Both the position numbers and the translations under genes were made by a program. Positions 9,007 through 17,041 of a DNA stretch of 36,762 nucleotides are shown here, one piece after another. The stretch is from positions 1 to 36,762 of the forward strand of contig CAWVSL010000028.1 of the NCBI GenBank assembly GCA_963933115.1, given 5' to 3'. Below the pieces are notes generated by a model. That model saw nothing but the letters and a program-made list of their open reading frames with translations, was not told where the DNA came from and did not search any database. Position 1 is the first letter of the stretch, and each line of letters opens with the position of its first letter. This DNA comes from JALJPB01 sp963933115. Its GTDB lineage: Bacteria > Pseudomonadota > Gammaproteobacteria > Enterobacterales > Alteromonadaceae.

Positions 9007-9050
9007 TAGGTAAACGAGAGCATCTAGCTTACTCGTCTACCTAGTTTTTT
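9007..9050 (+). terminator. Hairpin with T-tract, plus orientation, downstream of cspA
   Basis: Arms TAGGTAAACGAG (9007-9018) and CTCGTCTACCTA (9032-9043) form a 12-bp stem. In plus-strand RNA it has one A-C mismatch and is followed by G and six T. In minus-strand RNA the mismatch becomes a G-U pair, but no T-tract follows. It lies 12 bases beyond the cspA stop, so it may end cspA as a strong stem, yet its T-tract serves the opposite strand. Confidence 0.6.
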
Positions 9051-9062
9051 ATGTGCTAGTGT

Positions 9063-9269
9063 TTAAACAGCAACAACTTTATTTGCACATGGGCCTTTTT
9101 GTCCTTGACCTACTTCAAATTCAACCGCTTGGCCATCAGCCAATGTAGCGTATTCACCGCCGGCTTGAATTTCTGAATGATGAACAAATAAATCTTTACT
9201 TCCGTCTTCTGGAGTAATAAAACCGAAACCTTTATCTGCATTAAACCACTTAACTATACCTTTACTCAT
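9063..9269 (-). CDS. cspA: Cold-shock domain protein, CspA family
   Basis: A 68-residue single cold-shock domain (OB fold) that binds single-stranded RNA and DNA and acts as an RNA chaperone and antiterminator. RNP1 is KGFGFI at residues 13-18 and RNP2 is DLFVHHS at 26-32. The ends MSKGIVKWFN and GPCANKVVAV are typical of the family, and the length is standard. Several cspA paralogues usually exist per genome, so the symbol names the family rather than a proven orthologue. A leader of about 130 bases with a hairpin precedes it, as expected of a cold-inducible csp gene. Confidence 0.95.
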   Translation of the reverse strand: MSKGIVKWFNADKGFGFITPEDGSKDLFVHHSEIQAGGEYATLADGQAVEFEVGQGQKGPCANKVVAV

Positions 9270-9399
9270 AACGTTCTCTTTATCTTGGGTGAAAAATATA
9301 AATCTGATTTGCTATCACCATTACAAAATCAGAATTTGAATTTTAGAACTATCCCTACCAGTAAATAGTATTACTGATTAGCGATGTATACTGTTTACA
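9270..9399 (-). promoter_or_regulatory. Long 5' leader of cspA with hairpin
   Basis: From the predicted transcription start to the ATG is about 130 bases. TCTGATTT (9303-9310) and AAATCAGA (9326-9333) form a perfect 8-bp stem with a 15-base loop, 34-64 bases before the ATG. Long structured leaders that switch with temperature are established for E. coli cspA. That this one works the same way is inference. Confidence 0.45.
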
Positions 9400-9405
9400 C
9401 ATTTC

Positions 9406-9433
9406 ATTTTAGCGACCTTTCGCACTATAGCAA
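9406..9433 (-). promoter_or_regulatory. Promoter of cspA
   Basis: On the minus strand TTGCTA (9433-9428) and TAAAAT (9411-9406) are separated by 16 bases, a good sigma-70 arrangement. It places the start about 130 bases before cspA. Confidence 0.5.
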
Positions 9434-10046
9434 GTAAATCAGGTGAAATATCATGAGGTCTACCTTGATTAACTTGTCAGCTATCGCTATTTTAAATAGC
9501 TAACTTACTAAAAGTTGATTATTAAATTATTGATAAATATGGTTTACTTGTCTTTTTAGACGGTATTTCCCTGTATACACTAGCTTTTTGTTAACGCAAT
9601 ATGATACTTATTTTAAGGTGTAAACTTTATTACGTTCCTTCTTTTTTGACTTAATTATTCAATAGTTAAGTTCAATAGTTAAGTCTGGGTTGATTAATTC
9701 ATTGAGCATTATATTGTCTGACAGTGCAAAATCACTTCTATTTGATAAAATAACTCAGCCAATATTCAAAACCACTCTATATAAATGATTATACAGTGAA
9801 TTAAAGTGAGTAAATAGCCTTGGACTTACTAATATTATATTTAACGATTACAATCCACATGAGAGTTATTCATTGATAATATTTTATATTGACTCCTAGG
9901 GGATTTTTATAGGTCGGTGAAAATCCTCTTCAACTTATCAACGGCCTATATTAATAGTGGTTAATAAAAGATTTTGTTACACTGCGCGCCATTAATTATT
10001 TAAGCATCTTTTTAAGATCCAATTTAAAAACCCAAGGGAATACACT
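9434..10046. other. Long intergenic region between cspA and slyD
   Basis: AT-rich DNA with no reading frame that I can support on either strand. It contains a 13-bp exact tandem duplication at 9658-9683 (TTCAATAGTTAAG twice) and, near its right end, a candidate slyD promoter. No tRNA-like or riboswitch-like fold was recognised. Confidence 0.5.
9974..10002 (+). promoter_or_regulatory. Candidate promoter of slyD
   Basis: TTGTTA (9974-9979) and TATTTA (9997-10002) are separated by 17 bases, with the ATG 44 bases downstream. The -35 is good and the -10 mediocre. Confidence 0.4.
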
Positions 10047-10538
10047 ATGAAAATCACCGATAAAACTGTTGTTCAGTTTCATTACACGTTAAAAGATGAA
10101 GCAGGTGAGCAACTTGAATCCTCATTTGATAGCGACCCTTTAGCTTATTTGCATGGTCAAAAAAACATGTTAGTTGGTGTTGAAAATGCATTAACAGGTA
10201 AAGAAGTTGGTGATAAATTCAGTACTACTTTACAGCCAGAAGATGCGTATGGTGAATATCAAGAAGGTGCTGTTCAGCGTATTCCAGCTAAACATTTGCA
10301 AAATGGTACAGCTACTACTAAATGGAAAGCGGGTATGGTCGCTGCTGTTCAAACTGAACAAGGTCAACGTCAAGTTACTGTAATCAAATCAGGTAAGTTT
10401 ATGGTTACTGTTGATATGAACTCACCTCTTGCTGGAAAAGTATTAACCTTTGATATTGAAGTAGTCGATGTTAGAGCCGCTTCGGATGAAGAGGTTGAGC
10501 ATGGTCATGCCCATGGTGTTGGCGGCCACAAGCATTAG
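10047..10538 (+). CDS. slyD: FKBP-type peptidyl-prolyl cis-trans isomerase, SlyD-like
   Basis: The 163-residue protein has a SlyD layout: an FKBP half-domain (VVQFHYTLKDEAGEQLESS), the GVENALTGKEVGDKF loop, an insert-in-flap chaperone domain from about residue 70 (PEDAYGEYQEGAVQRIP) to 125, the return to the FKBP core (NSPLAGKVLTFDIEVVDVR) and a histidine-rich tail with five His after residue 152. SlyD catalyses proline isomerisation, acts as a chaperone and delivers nickel in E. coli. This tail is shorter than that of E. coli (196 residues) and lacks its cysteines, so metal capacity is probably lower. Ribosome site AAGGGA precedes the ATG by seven bases. It is monocistronic. Confidence 0.85.
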   Translation: MKITDKTVVQFHYTLKDEAGEQLESSFDSDPLAYLHGQKNMLVGVENALTGKEVGDKFSTTLQPEDAYGEYQEGAVQRIPAKHLQNGTATTKWKAGMVAAVQTEQGQRQVTVIKSGKFMVTVDMNSPLAGKVLTFDIEVVDVRAASDEEVEHGHAHGVGGHKH

Positions 10539-10720
10539 TTAATTAATCATTAACGCTGACATTTATGATTGTTTTAACACTACTCTTTATAAAATTTTAT
10601 TTTTTATGCTTAAGTCATACTTAGGTATAAAAGAATAAAATAGATAAAACGAATAAAAGTATAAATTTTGCATCTTTCGTTAATTACTTATTATTTTTTG
10701 ATCTTTTAATAGGATTTACA

Positions 10721-12025
10721 ATGAAATTATCAACATTAAAACTAACTATATTATTTCTGAGCTTTATATCGCTAAGTCACTTATCTGTATCTGCTCAAAC
10801 CCAAATAATTTATGCAGGCCAATTATTACAAATTCCAGGTGAAGCTCCGCTAAATAAGCAAACCTTAGTCGTCGTCGATGGAATAATCACTTCAGTAAAA
10901 AATGGTTTTATTAGTGTGAAAGTAATTGATAAAGATGCTCAGTTGATTGACTTATCGCAAAGTTTTGTGATGCCGGGTTTAATGGATATGCATGTTCATT
11001 TACAACACGAGTTAGGTCCTAAAAACGATAGCCAAGCATTAAGAATGTCAGATGCGGATGTATTAATGGCGAGTGCTCATTATGCTGAGAAAACCTTAAT
11101 GGCAGGCTTTACTACTGTAAGAGATTTAGGTGCTAGTCCTGAACAAATGTATGCGCTAAGAGATGCCATCAATAAAGGTTGGGTAAAAGGGCCAAGAATA
11201 ATTGCTTCAGGCAGTGTTTCTGTAACCGGTGGTCATGGTGATGTTGATGGCATAAGCCCAGAGTTACTTGAATTGCACACGGCAAAAACTATCTGTGATG
11301 GTCCTTACGATTGTCGACGAGCAACTCGACGAGCAATAAAGTTTGGTGCAGATGTCATTAAAATAACATCAACGGGTGGAGTATTATCAGATACTAATAC
11401 CGGTACTGGACAACAAATGGCCGATGATGAATTAAAAGAAGTTGTGGATGCTGCACATGCTCTTGGACGTAAAGTTGCTAGTCATGCACATGCGGCAGAT
11501 GGTATTAACGCTGCGTTGAGGGCTGGGGTCGATAGTATTGAACATGGAAGTTACGCCAATAAAGAAAGTATTAAACTGTTCAAAAAATCGGGCGCTTATC
11601 TTGTTCCTACACTAATGGCTGGAGATACTGTGGTTAATTTAGCTAAAACGACTGATTTTATGTCTGATGCGATTAAAACTAAAGCGATTAGAGTGGGCGT
11701 GGATATGATCGCCAACTTCAAAAGCTCATACAAAGGCGGCGTTAAAATCGCCTATGGTACTGACAGTGGTGTTTCTCATCATGGCAATAATGGCAAAGAA
11801 GCGGTATTAATGGCAAGAGCAGGTATGAAACATAGTGATATATTAAAATCTGCCACCATAAATTCAGCTGATTTAATTGGTATGAGTAATAGCTTAGGCA
11901 CACTAGAGGTTGGAAAATTAGCTGATATTATTGCAACAGATATGAGTCCGTTAAAAGATATTAATGCACTATTATCGGTAGGTTTTGTGATGAAGTCCGG
12001 TGAGGTAGTCAAAAACTTGCACTGA
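10721..12025 (+). CDS. Exported metal-dependent amidohydrolase (imidazolonepropionase-like / Xaa-Pro dipeptidase-like)
   Basis: A 434-residue protein with a Sec signal peptide at 1-25 (hydrophobic core LTILFLSFISLSHL, cleavage near VSAQ). The amidohydrolase metal set is complete: H91-x-H93 in MDMHVH, Lys214 in DVIKITSTGG (the position carboxylated in two-metal members), His255 and His257 in VASHAHA, His275 in SIEHGSY and Asp348 in YGTDSGVS. Related exported enzymes characterised elsewhere cleave dipeptides with C-terminal Pro, Arg or Lys, so a periplasmic dipeptidase is the likeliest role, but the substrate is not readable. Ribosome site AGGA lies six bases before the ATG. The gene ends at a bidirectional terminator facing the choice-of-anchor B gene. 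Confidence 0.85.
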   Translation: MKLSTLKLTILFLSFISLSHLSVSAQTQIIYAGQLLQIPGEAPLNKQTLVVVDGIITSVKNGFISVKVIDKDAQLIDLSQSFVMPGLMDMHVHLQHELGPKNDSQALRMSDADVLMASAHYAEKTLMAGFTTVRDLGASPEQMYALRDAINKGWVKGPRIIASGSVSVTGGHGDVDGISPELLELHTAKTICDGPYDCRRATRRAIKFGADVIKITSTGGVLSDTNTGTGQQMADDELKEVVDAAHALGRKVASHAHAADGINAALRAGVDSIEHGSYANKESIKLFKKSGAYLVPTLMAGDTVVNLAKTTDFMSDAIKTKAIRVGVDMIANFKSSYKGGVKIAYGTDSGVSHHGNNGKEAVLMARAGMKHSDILKSATINSADLIGMSNSLGTLEVGKLADIIATDMSPLKDINALLSVGFVMKSGEVVKNLH

Positions 12026-12041
12026 AAAAAAATCAATGAAC

Positions 12042-12070
12042 AAATGCCGACCAATTAGGTCGGCATTTTT
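12042..12070. terminator. Bidirectional terminator between convergent genes
   Basis: AAATGCCGACC and GGTCGGCATTT form a perfect 11-bp stem with a five-base loop, followed by a T-tract on the plus strand and by TTTGTT on the minus strand. It lies 17 bases after the amidohydrolase stop and 18 before the stop of the convergent gene. Confidence 0.9.
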
Positions 12071-12087
12071 GTATCAAGCTATTAATA

Positions 12088-14844
12088 TCAAATAGGTTTC
12101 AAAGAATTTCTGTTGAAATTTAGTTTGAATTTAGTGAATAAAAATAAAAACAAGATTGTTAAATAATTGAAGCCCCCACCACTTGAAGGTTTTTGGGGCG
12201 AGATTACAGATACTGTAATATTCTCTGTGGTAGATGCTCCTCTAAAATCTGTTGCAGTAAATTCAAAAGATAAACTAGTGGCTGTTGAAGGAGCAATAAA
12301 GGTAGACGTGAGTTCATTAGATGAAGATAAATTGACGCTATTACTGCCTATTTGCCTCCACTGATAAGTCATCTCATCATTCTCACTGTCACTTACATTG
12401 GCAATTAGATTGACTCTTTGAGTGGCGTTCACTTCAAAGCTCTCGGATAGAGTTACTGTCGGTGCTTGGTTATTTTCATCATCAGCAATGGTAATTATTA
12501 TTTGACTATTTTTACCTAATTGACTGTCATTGACACTGGATAAAGTAACTATAAATGTTTCTTCTATTTCAGACTCATCATCATTTATTAAGTTTAAGGT
12601 AATCGATTTATTACTATTATCATTTGCCTGCCAAGTTAATTGGCCGGAGCTTTCCTCTACATCACTATTAACTGTTGCTGTTTGCGAAACAAGCTGATAG
12701 TTAAATGAAGTAACGTCACTTGGCGCTTTAGAAATACTAACATCAAGTATTATGACTCCTTGGTTTTCTGCAACTTTACGTTGAGATAATATAAAACTGG
12801 CAGAACCGGTATCTATTTTTCCTGCTAAATTAACTGTTAGGTAGCTATGGGTAGATAGTGTTGCTGAATTTTTCGGATCGTACAAACGTACATAGAAGCT
12901 TTCGGCTAATTCCGCTTCACTTTCTTGCTCATTAATATCAATAGAAATGGTTTTTTCTGATATATCTCCATTTGACCATTCGATAACACCTTGGCTAGCA
13001 ACATAATCTACATTTTCTTTTGCACTACCGGCAATGATTTGATAGCTGATACTAGTCTCTAATGGATTATTAATACTTGCTATTCGTTGTACTGGGATAT
13101 TAAGTGTTTGACCTTGTTCGGTATTCATTTTGTTACTGGTAAAACCTAGACTTCCTTGTAATGAAGTTTTGGTATTGTCTTTAATAATATAAAGACCACT
13201 ATTGATATCGCTAACTAATATATTACCCGAGGGTAAGTAAGGGTAAACGCCCCAAGCACCATTAAAACTAGGGTTATCACTTGGTGTATAGGTATCAAAG
13301 AAACCAACCTGTTCAGGAACCGCTGGGTCACTTATATCTAAAACGGTTAAACCTCGTTCATAGTTAGACATGTAATAACGATTACCACGAACAAAACCAT
13401 TATGATCAATTGCCCTTGTTGGACCGGTCCATTGCCCAACTTGAATAGGGTTTGATAAGTCAGTAATAGAAAATATTCTAACTGTTGAATTTAATCCTGA
13501 GTTTTTTTCATCAAACTCATCATGTACCAGAATAAATTTTTTATCTTCGGTGCCCCAACCAGAATGAATATATTGGCTAGAGGCTGGAACATCTGAATAA
13601 CTTGCCGTGCTTAGAAAAATACTTTCCTCAGGATCAGTGATATTCCATAATTTGACTTCATTTTCATTAAAATCAATAAAAATAGTACAGCCAGTTAGAT
13701 TATCTGGACAGCGATTATCGTTAATTGTTAATGATGCGCCATCGTGTGTATAACCACTACCAAAAAATTTGTTTTCTAATGGCGTAAGTGTCGTTGGATC
13801 TGTTAATGAATAGCTATGAAAAGCGCCGTTGTATTTATTAGCGCCAATTAGTTGTAATGTAGGTGTCACGTTAGGTAAGGCTAAATTAAGGGTATGATCA
13901 AGGTTAGAAATATAAACATTATGGGCAACAGAAACCGCATTATTTTTTTCTGTCAAGCTAACTGAGTGCGGTAGATTATTTAAATTAATAATGGTGATAT
14001 CATCAGACGCATTATCAATAGTGGCATAAGCATAAGCTTTATATTCATTATCGTTGGTATCGAAGTATTGGTAGACTTTTACATCACGCCAACTTGAGCT
14101 CTTTCCAGCAATAGTGCCAACTTCTTCAGGTGAACTTGGGTTCGTTACATTGATAACGGCAATACCGTTTTTTAAACCAATTAATGCGTATTCTGACCCA
14201 TCATTTAAATCAACATGGCCCCAAATATCATTAGCTGCAGTAGGTGTGGATGAAAAGTCGCCAAGGGGTATATGAGCAAGTAGGTCCATATTTAGACAAT
14301 TAAAATCACCGGCCTTGTTGTCAACACAGTTAAGGTCGGTTTGTTTTTTTGATAATTTAGCATAGCTTGATAGCTTTGACTTTAGCTGTACTTGTGAGGT
14401 GTTTTTACCAAAGCTATCTTCTGGTTGTTCGAAGGTAGATATGCCATCAGCAATAATATTAAAGCCTTGCTGTCTTAAACCGTCTGCTAATTGAGAAGGA
14501 ATATTCTTTAGTTTGGTGATATTTGAATGTGGACTTTGTGACTGGTAATGATCAAATCTATTATAGCCACCCATAACAGGTACTAAGGCACTTTGTAAAT
14601 AAAATAGCTCATTAACTGAGTCAATACTATAAGAGCCGGCAGCAACCAAAATTTTGTCACCCTTGTTGGCTTGTTGAACCGCATATTCAATCGAGGCGCA
14701 AGGTCTAAGGACATTATCGCATAGACCGGTATTGTTACCGTTTTCAGCAACAAACCTTGCTTTGTCATGCTCAGAATGAGCGATAACTTGGCCTGTTAAA
14801 ATGAAACTAATCGTTAATATCAAGGCTTGTACTATTTTACTCAT
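12088..14844 (-). CDS. Choice-of-anchor B family protein (LVIVD repeats, Calx-beta, GlyGly-CTERM-like tail)
   Basis: A 918-residue exported protein. Residues 1-22 form a Sec signal (IVQALILTISFILTGQVIAH). A short DUF1565-like stretch follows (CDNVLRPCASIEYAVQQANKGDKILVAAG has its Cys and Gly pattern). From about 190 to 565 come LVIVD-type propeller repeats (GLKNGIAVINVTNPSSPEEVG, GLTVLDISDPAVPEQVG), the mark of TIGR04312 choice-of-anchor B proteins. Two Calx-beta-like modules cover about 590-690 and 700-805, then a PKD or cadherin-like module to about 880. The tail PSSGGGF, a hydrophobic helix and basic KFKLNFNR look like a GlyGly-CTERM sorting signal processed by rhombosortase. It diverges from mbnP across 133 bases. 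Biochemical role unknown. Confidence 0.85.
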   Translation of the reverse strand: MSKIVQALILTISFILTGQVIAHSEHDKARFVAENGNNTGLCDNVLRPCASIEYAVQQANKGDKILVAAGSYSIDSVNELFYLQSALVPVMGGYNRFDHYQSQSPHSNITKLKNIPSQLADGLRQQGFNIIADGISTFEQPEDSFGKNTSQVQLKSKLSSYAKLSKKQTDLNCVDNKAGDFNCLNMDLLAHIPLGDFSSTPTAANDIWGHVDLNDGSEYALIGLKNGIAVINVTNPSSPEEVGTIAGKSSSWRDVKVYQYFDTNDNEYKAYAYATIDNASDDITIINLNNLPHSVSLTEKNNAVSVAHNVYISNLDHTLNLALPNVTPTLQLIGANKYNGAFHSYSLTDPTTLTPLENKFFGSGYTHDGASLTINDNRCPDNLTGCTIFIDFNENEVKLWNITDPEESIFLSTASYSDVPASSQYIHSGWGTEDKKFILVHDEFDEKNSGLNSTVRIFSITDLSNPIQVGQWTGPTRAIDHNGFVRGNRYYMSNYERGLTVLDISDPAVPEQVGFFDTYTPSDNPSFNGAWGVYPYLPSGNILVSDINSGLYIIKDNTKTSLQGSLGFTSNKMNTEQGQTLNIPVQRIASINNPLETSISYQIIAGSAKENVDYVASQGVIEWSNGDISEKTISIDINEQESEAELAESFYVRLYDPKNSATLSTHSYLTVNLAGKIDTGSASFILSQRKVAENQGVIILDVSISKAPSDVTSFNYQLVSQTATVNSDVEESSGQLTWQANDNSNKSITLNLINDDESEIEETFIVTLSSVNDSQLGKNSQIIITIADDENNQAPTVTLSESFEVNATQRVNLIANVSDSENDEMTYQWRQIGSNSVNLSSSNELTSTFIAPSTATSLSFEFTATDFRGASTTENITVSVISPQKPSSGGGFNYLTILFLFLFTKFKLNFNRNSLKPI

Positions 14845-14864
14845 CCAGATATGCTCGTTATTAT

Positions 14865-14889
14865 TTATGTAAACATTCTGTTAACATAA
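14865..14889. promoter_or_regulatory. Candidate operator between choice-of-anchor B gene and mbnP
   Basis: Arms TTATGTAAAC and GTTAACATAA match as an inverted repeat at nine of ten positions around a five-base spacer. The dyad lies 21-45 bases upstream of the minus-strand gene and about 90 upstream of mbnP, where a regulator could act on both. The regulator is not identifiable. A Fur/Zur-type metal regulator is only a guess from context. Confidence 0.4.
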
Positions 14890-14977
14890 CAAAAATTTGG
14901 CTCTTTTGAAATAAATTACAAACCGTTATATATATTACTGTTTTTTATTATTAATTTAGACGTTTATTGAGGTAGTA

Positions 14978-15853
14978 ATGAATATTAAATTGAGTCTTTC
15001 TGATGCCTTGCTGCATGGTATTATGCTTTTGGCTATTCTGCTGCTTATCGGTTGTAATGATGTAGAAGACATCGACACCTTAACGTTTATCCCAAAATAT
15101 CAAAATACCCCGCTAAAATGTTCATCGTCTTTTAACCACCAAGGTAAAACTTGGCAATACTCCCAGTTACAATTTTTTATTAGCGAAATTGAAGTGAAAA
15201 ACAGTGATGGGCAATGGCAAACTTGGCCGTTATTAGAAAATAAACACCAGACTAGTGGCGTCGCCCTATTAGGAGAGTATTGTCAAACCAGTAAGTTGAA
15301 GCATAAATTAAAACAGGAAAACTGGCAGTTATTATTTGAACAAGCTATTGATGTCAAAACTTTTAGTCAACTACGTTTTACATTAGGTGTACCATTTGTA
15401 TTAAATCATCAAAACCCACTATTACAACCAAGTCCACTTAATGTTCCTAACATGTTCTGGATTTGGCAGACTGGACATAAGTTTTTTCGTCTAGACATGA
15501 AAGAAGTCAATGAAGTTAAACAAAAAGATAATTGGCAGTTTCATTTAGGGTCTACAGGTTGTAAGGCTCCAAGCGCTTTAAGAACGCCAAAAGTGCCTTG
15601 CAGAAATGGTAACCAGACAAAAATAATACTGGATATAAAAGAAAGTAGTAAAGAAAATTCACTTGAAAGTATTGATGTAAATTTAGAACAGTTATTTTCA
15701 GGACTTATGATCACGAGGAAAAACAGTTGCCAGTCGGAGTTTAATAATAAAAGTTGTTTAGCACTGTTTAAAAATATTGGTTTAGTAACGTCACCGTCGC
15801 AAGATCTATTTAAACTCACCAAGATCACAGAACCTGAAAGTATGAGTCACTAA
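14978..15853 (+). CDS. mbnP: MbnP family copper-binding lipoprotein (metallo-mystery pair four-Cys protein)
   Basis: The 291-residue protein has a lipoprotein signal ending LLIGC (Cys26). It carries the TIGR04052 pattern: Cys48 in LKCSSSF, the YSQLQFFISEIEV strand, Cys102 in GEYC, the LGVPF turn, MFWIWQTGHKFFRLDM with Trp161 and Trp163, and STGCKAPSALRTPKVPC with Cys195 and Cys208. In the characterised Methylosinus protein a tryptophan is oxidised to kynurenine by MbnH and helps to bind copper. Which tryptophan here is equivalent cannot be fixed without alignment. Start is supported by GAGG five bases before the ATG. It is followed three bases later by mbnH, so they form an operon. Two further Cys (in NSCQSEF and KSCLALF) are extra. 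Confidence 0.88.
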   Translation: MNIKLSLSDALLHGIMLLAILLLIGCNDVEDIDTLTFIPKYQNTPLKCSSSFNHQGKTWQYSQLQFFISEIEVKNSDGQWQTWPLLENKHQTSGVALLGEYCQTSKLKHKLKQENWQLLFEQAIDVKTFSQLRFTLGVPFVLNHQNPLLQPSPLNVPNMFWIWQTGHKFFRLDMKEVNEVKQKDNWQFHLGSTGCKAPSALRTPKVPCRNGNQTKIILDIKESSKENSLESIDVNLEQLFSGLMITRKNSCQSEFNNKSCLALFKNIGLVTSPSQDLFKLTKITEPESMSH

Positions 15854-15856
15854 TTA

Positions 15857-17041
15857 ATGATTAAAATGCCTACTTTGTCTATATTTTTAACGTTAGTATT
15901 CGTTATTTTCATTTCCCTCAGTGCTTGTAGTGAAAAAGGGTCAGTAACGTCTGATTATCAATGGCAAATAATTAAAGGTTTTCCAAAACCAGCAGTACCT
16001 GTAAATAATGGTATGACTGAGGCAAAAGTAGCGCTTGGGCGAACCCTCTTTTATGATGAAAATCTATCAGCCAACCGAACTCAATCTTGTGCAAGTTGTC
16101 ATCAGCAGGCCTTTGCTTTTGGTGAAAATATCGAGCATTCAATTGGCAGTACAGGCCAAGATCATCGCCGTAACGCACCAGTATTGGTTAATATTGCTTA
16201 CAATAAAACCCTTACATGGGCTCATGATAGTCTAACAACTTTAGAGCGACAAATTCTATTGCCTATGTTTGCTGAAGCGCCAATAGAGCTAGGAATAACA
16301 GGTAATGAAGAGGAAATATTAGCTCGCTTTACAACCGATGAGTATCGGTCTCTTTTTCATCAAGCTTTTTCTGAGCACCGGTTTAAAAAATTTACCAAGC
16401 AGGAAGTCAGTTATGATCTCATTGTTAAAGCACTGGCAAGTTTTGTACGTAGTTTAATTTCACTGCAGTCTCCTTTTGATCAATATGCTTATGCTAATGA
16501 TGATAATGCAATATCGGCGTCAGCTCTTCGAGGTATGTCATTATTTTTTTCTGAGCGTTTAGAGTGCCATCACTGCCATGGAGGGTTTAATTTCACTCAA
16601 TCAACGAGTCATGAAAAACAATTAATTGATCGCAGACCTTTTCATAATACTGGGTTGTACAACATTAATTTAGAGAGTGTTAACTCAGACAATAATAAAG
16701 CGGGGTATCCTAGTCATGATATTGGCTTAGCAGAAATATCGTTACAACCAAAAGACAATGGACGGTTTAGAGCACCAACATTAAGAAATATAGCCGTGTC
16801 AGCACCTTACATGCATGATGGCAGCATAAATAGCTTAGCAGAGGTCTTAGATTTTTATGCAGCAGGTGGTCGTAATATAACCGAAGGTAAAAACCAAGGT
16901 GATGGTAGAGTAAATCCACTTAAAAGTCCATTTATCAAAGGCTTTGAAATGAATGCGCAAGACAAGTTAGACTTAATTGCTTTTTTGGATACTCTAACAG
17001 ACCCGTCATTTTTGACTAACCCTGAATTTGCCAAACCTTAA
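15857..17041 (+). CDS. mbnH: MbnH family di-heme cytochrome c peroxidase-like lipoprotein
   Basis: The 394-residue lipoprotein (lipobox LSAC, Cys24) belongs to the bacterial cytochrome c peroxidase/MauG superfamily. Heme sites are CASCH (78-82) and CHHCH (237-241), with PYMHDGS at Met319 and the LGRTLFYDENLS entry segment typical of the family. With MbnP next to it, the best match is the metallo-mystery pair di-heme partner (TIGR04039), whose studied member makes a bis-Fe(IV) state and oxidises an MbnP tryptophan to kynurenine. Heme attachment requires export and the Ccm system, which is elsewhere. The stop codon overlaps that of the convergent EamA gene, so there is no room for a terminator. 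A plain cytochrome c peroxidase is the alternative. Confidence 0.88.
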   Translation: MIKMPTLSIFLTLVFVIFISLSACSEKGSVTSDYQWQIIKGFPKPAVPVNNGMTEAKVALGRTLFYDENLSANRTQSCASCHQQAFAFGENIEHSIGSTGQDHRRNAPVLVNIAYNKTLTWAHDSLTTLERQILLPMFAEAPIELGITGNEEEILARFTTDEYRSLFHQAFSEHRFKKFTKQEVSYDLIVKALASFVRSLISLQSPFDQYAYANDDNAISASALRGMSLFFSERLECHHCHGGFNFTQSTSHEKQLIDRRPFHNTGLYNINLESVNSDNNKAGYPSHDIGLAEISLQPKDNGRFRAPTLRNIAVSAPYMHDGSINSLAEVLDFYAAGGRNITEGKNQGDGRVNPLKSPFIKGFEMNAQDKLDLIAFLDTLTDPSFLTNPEFAKP

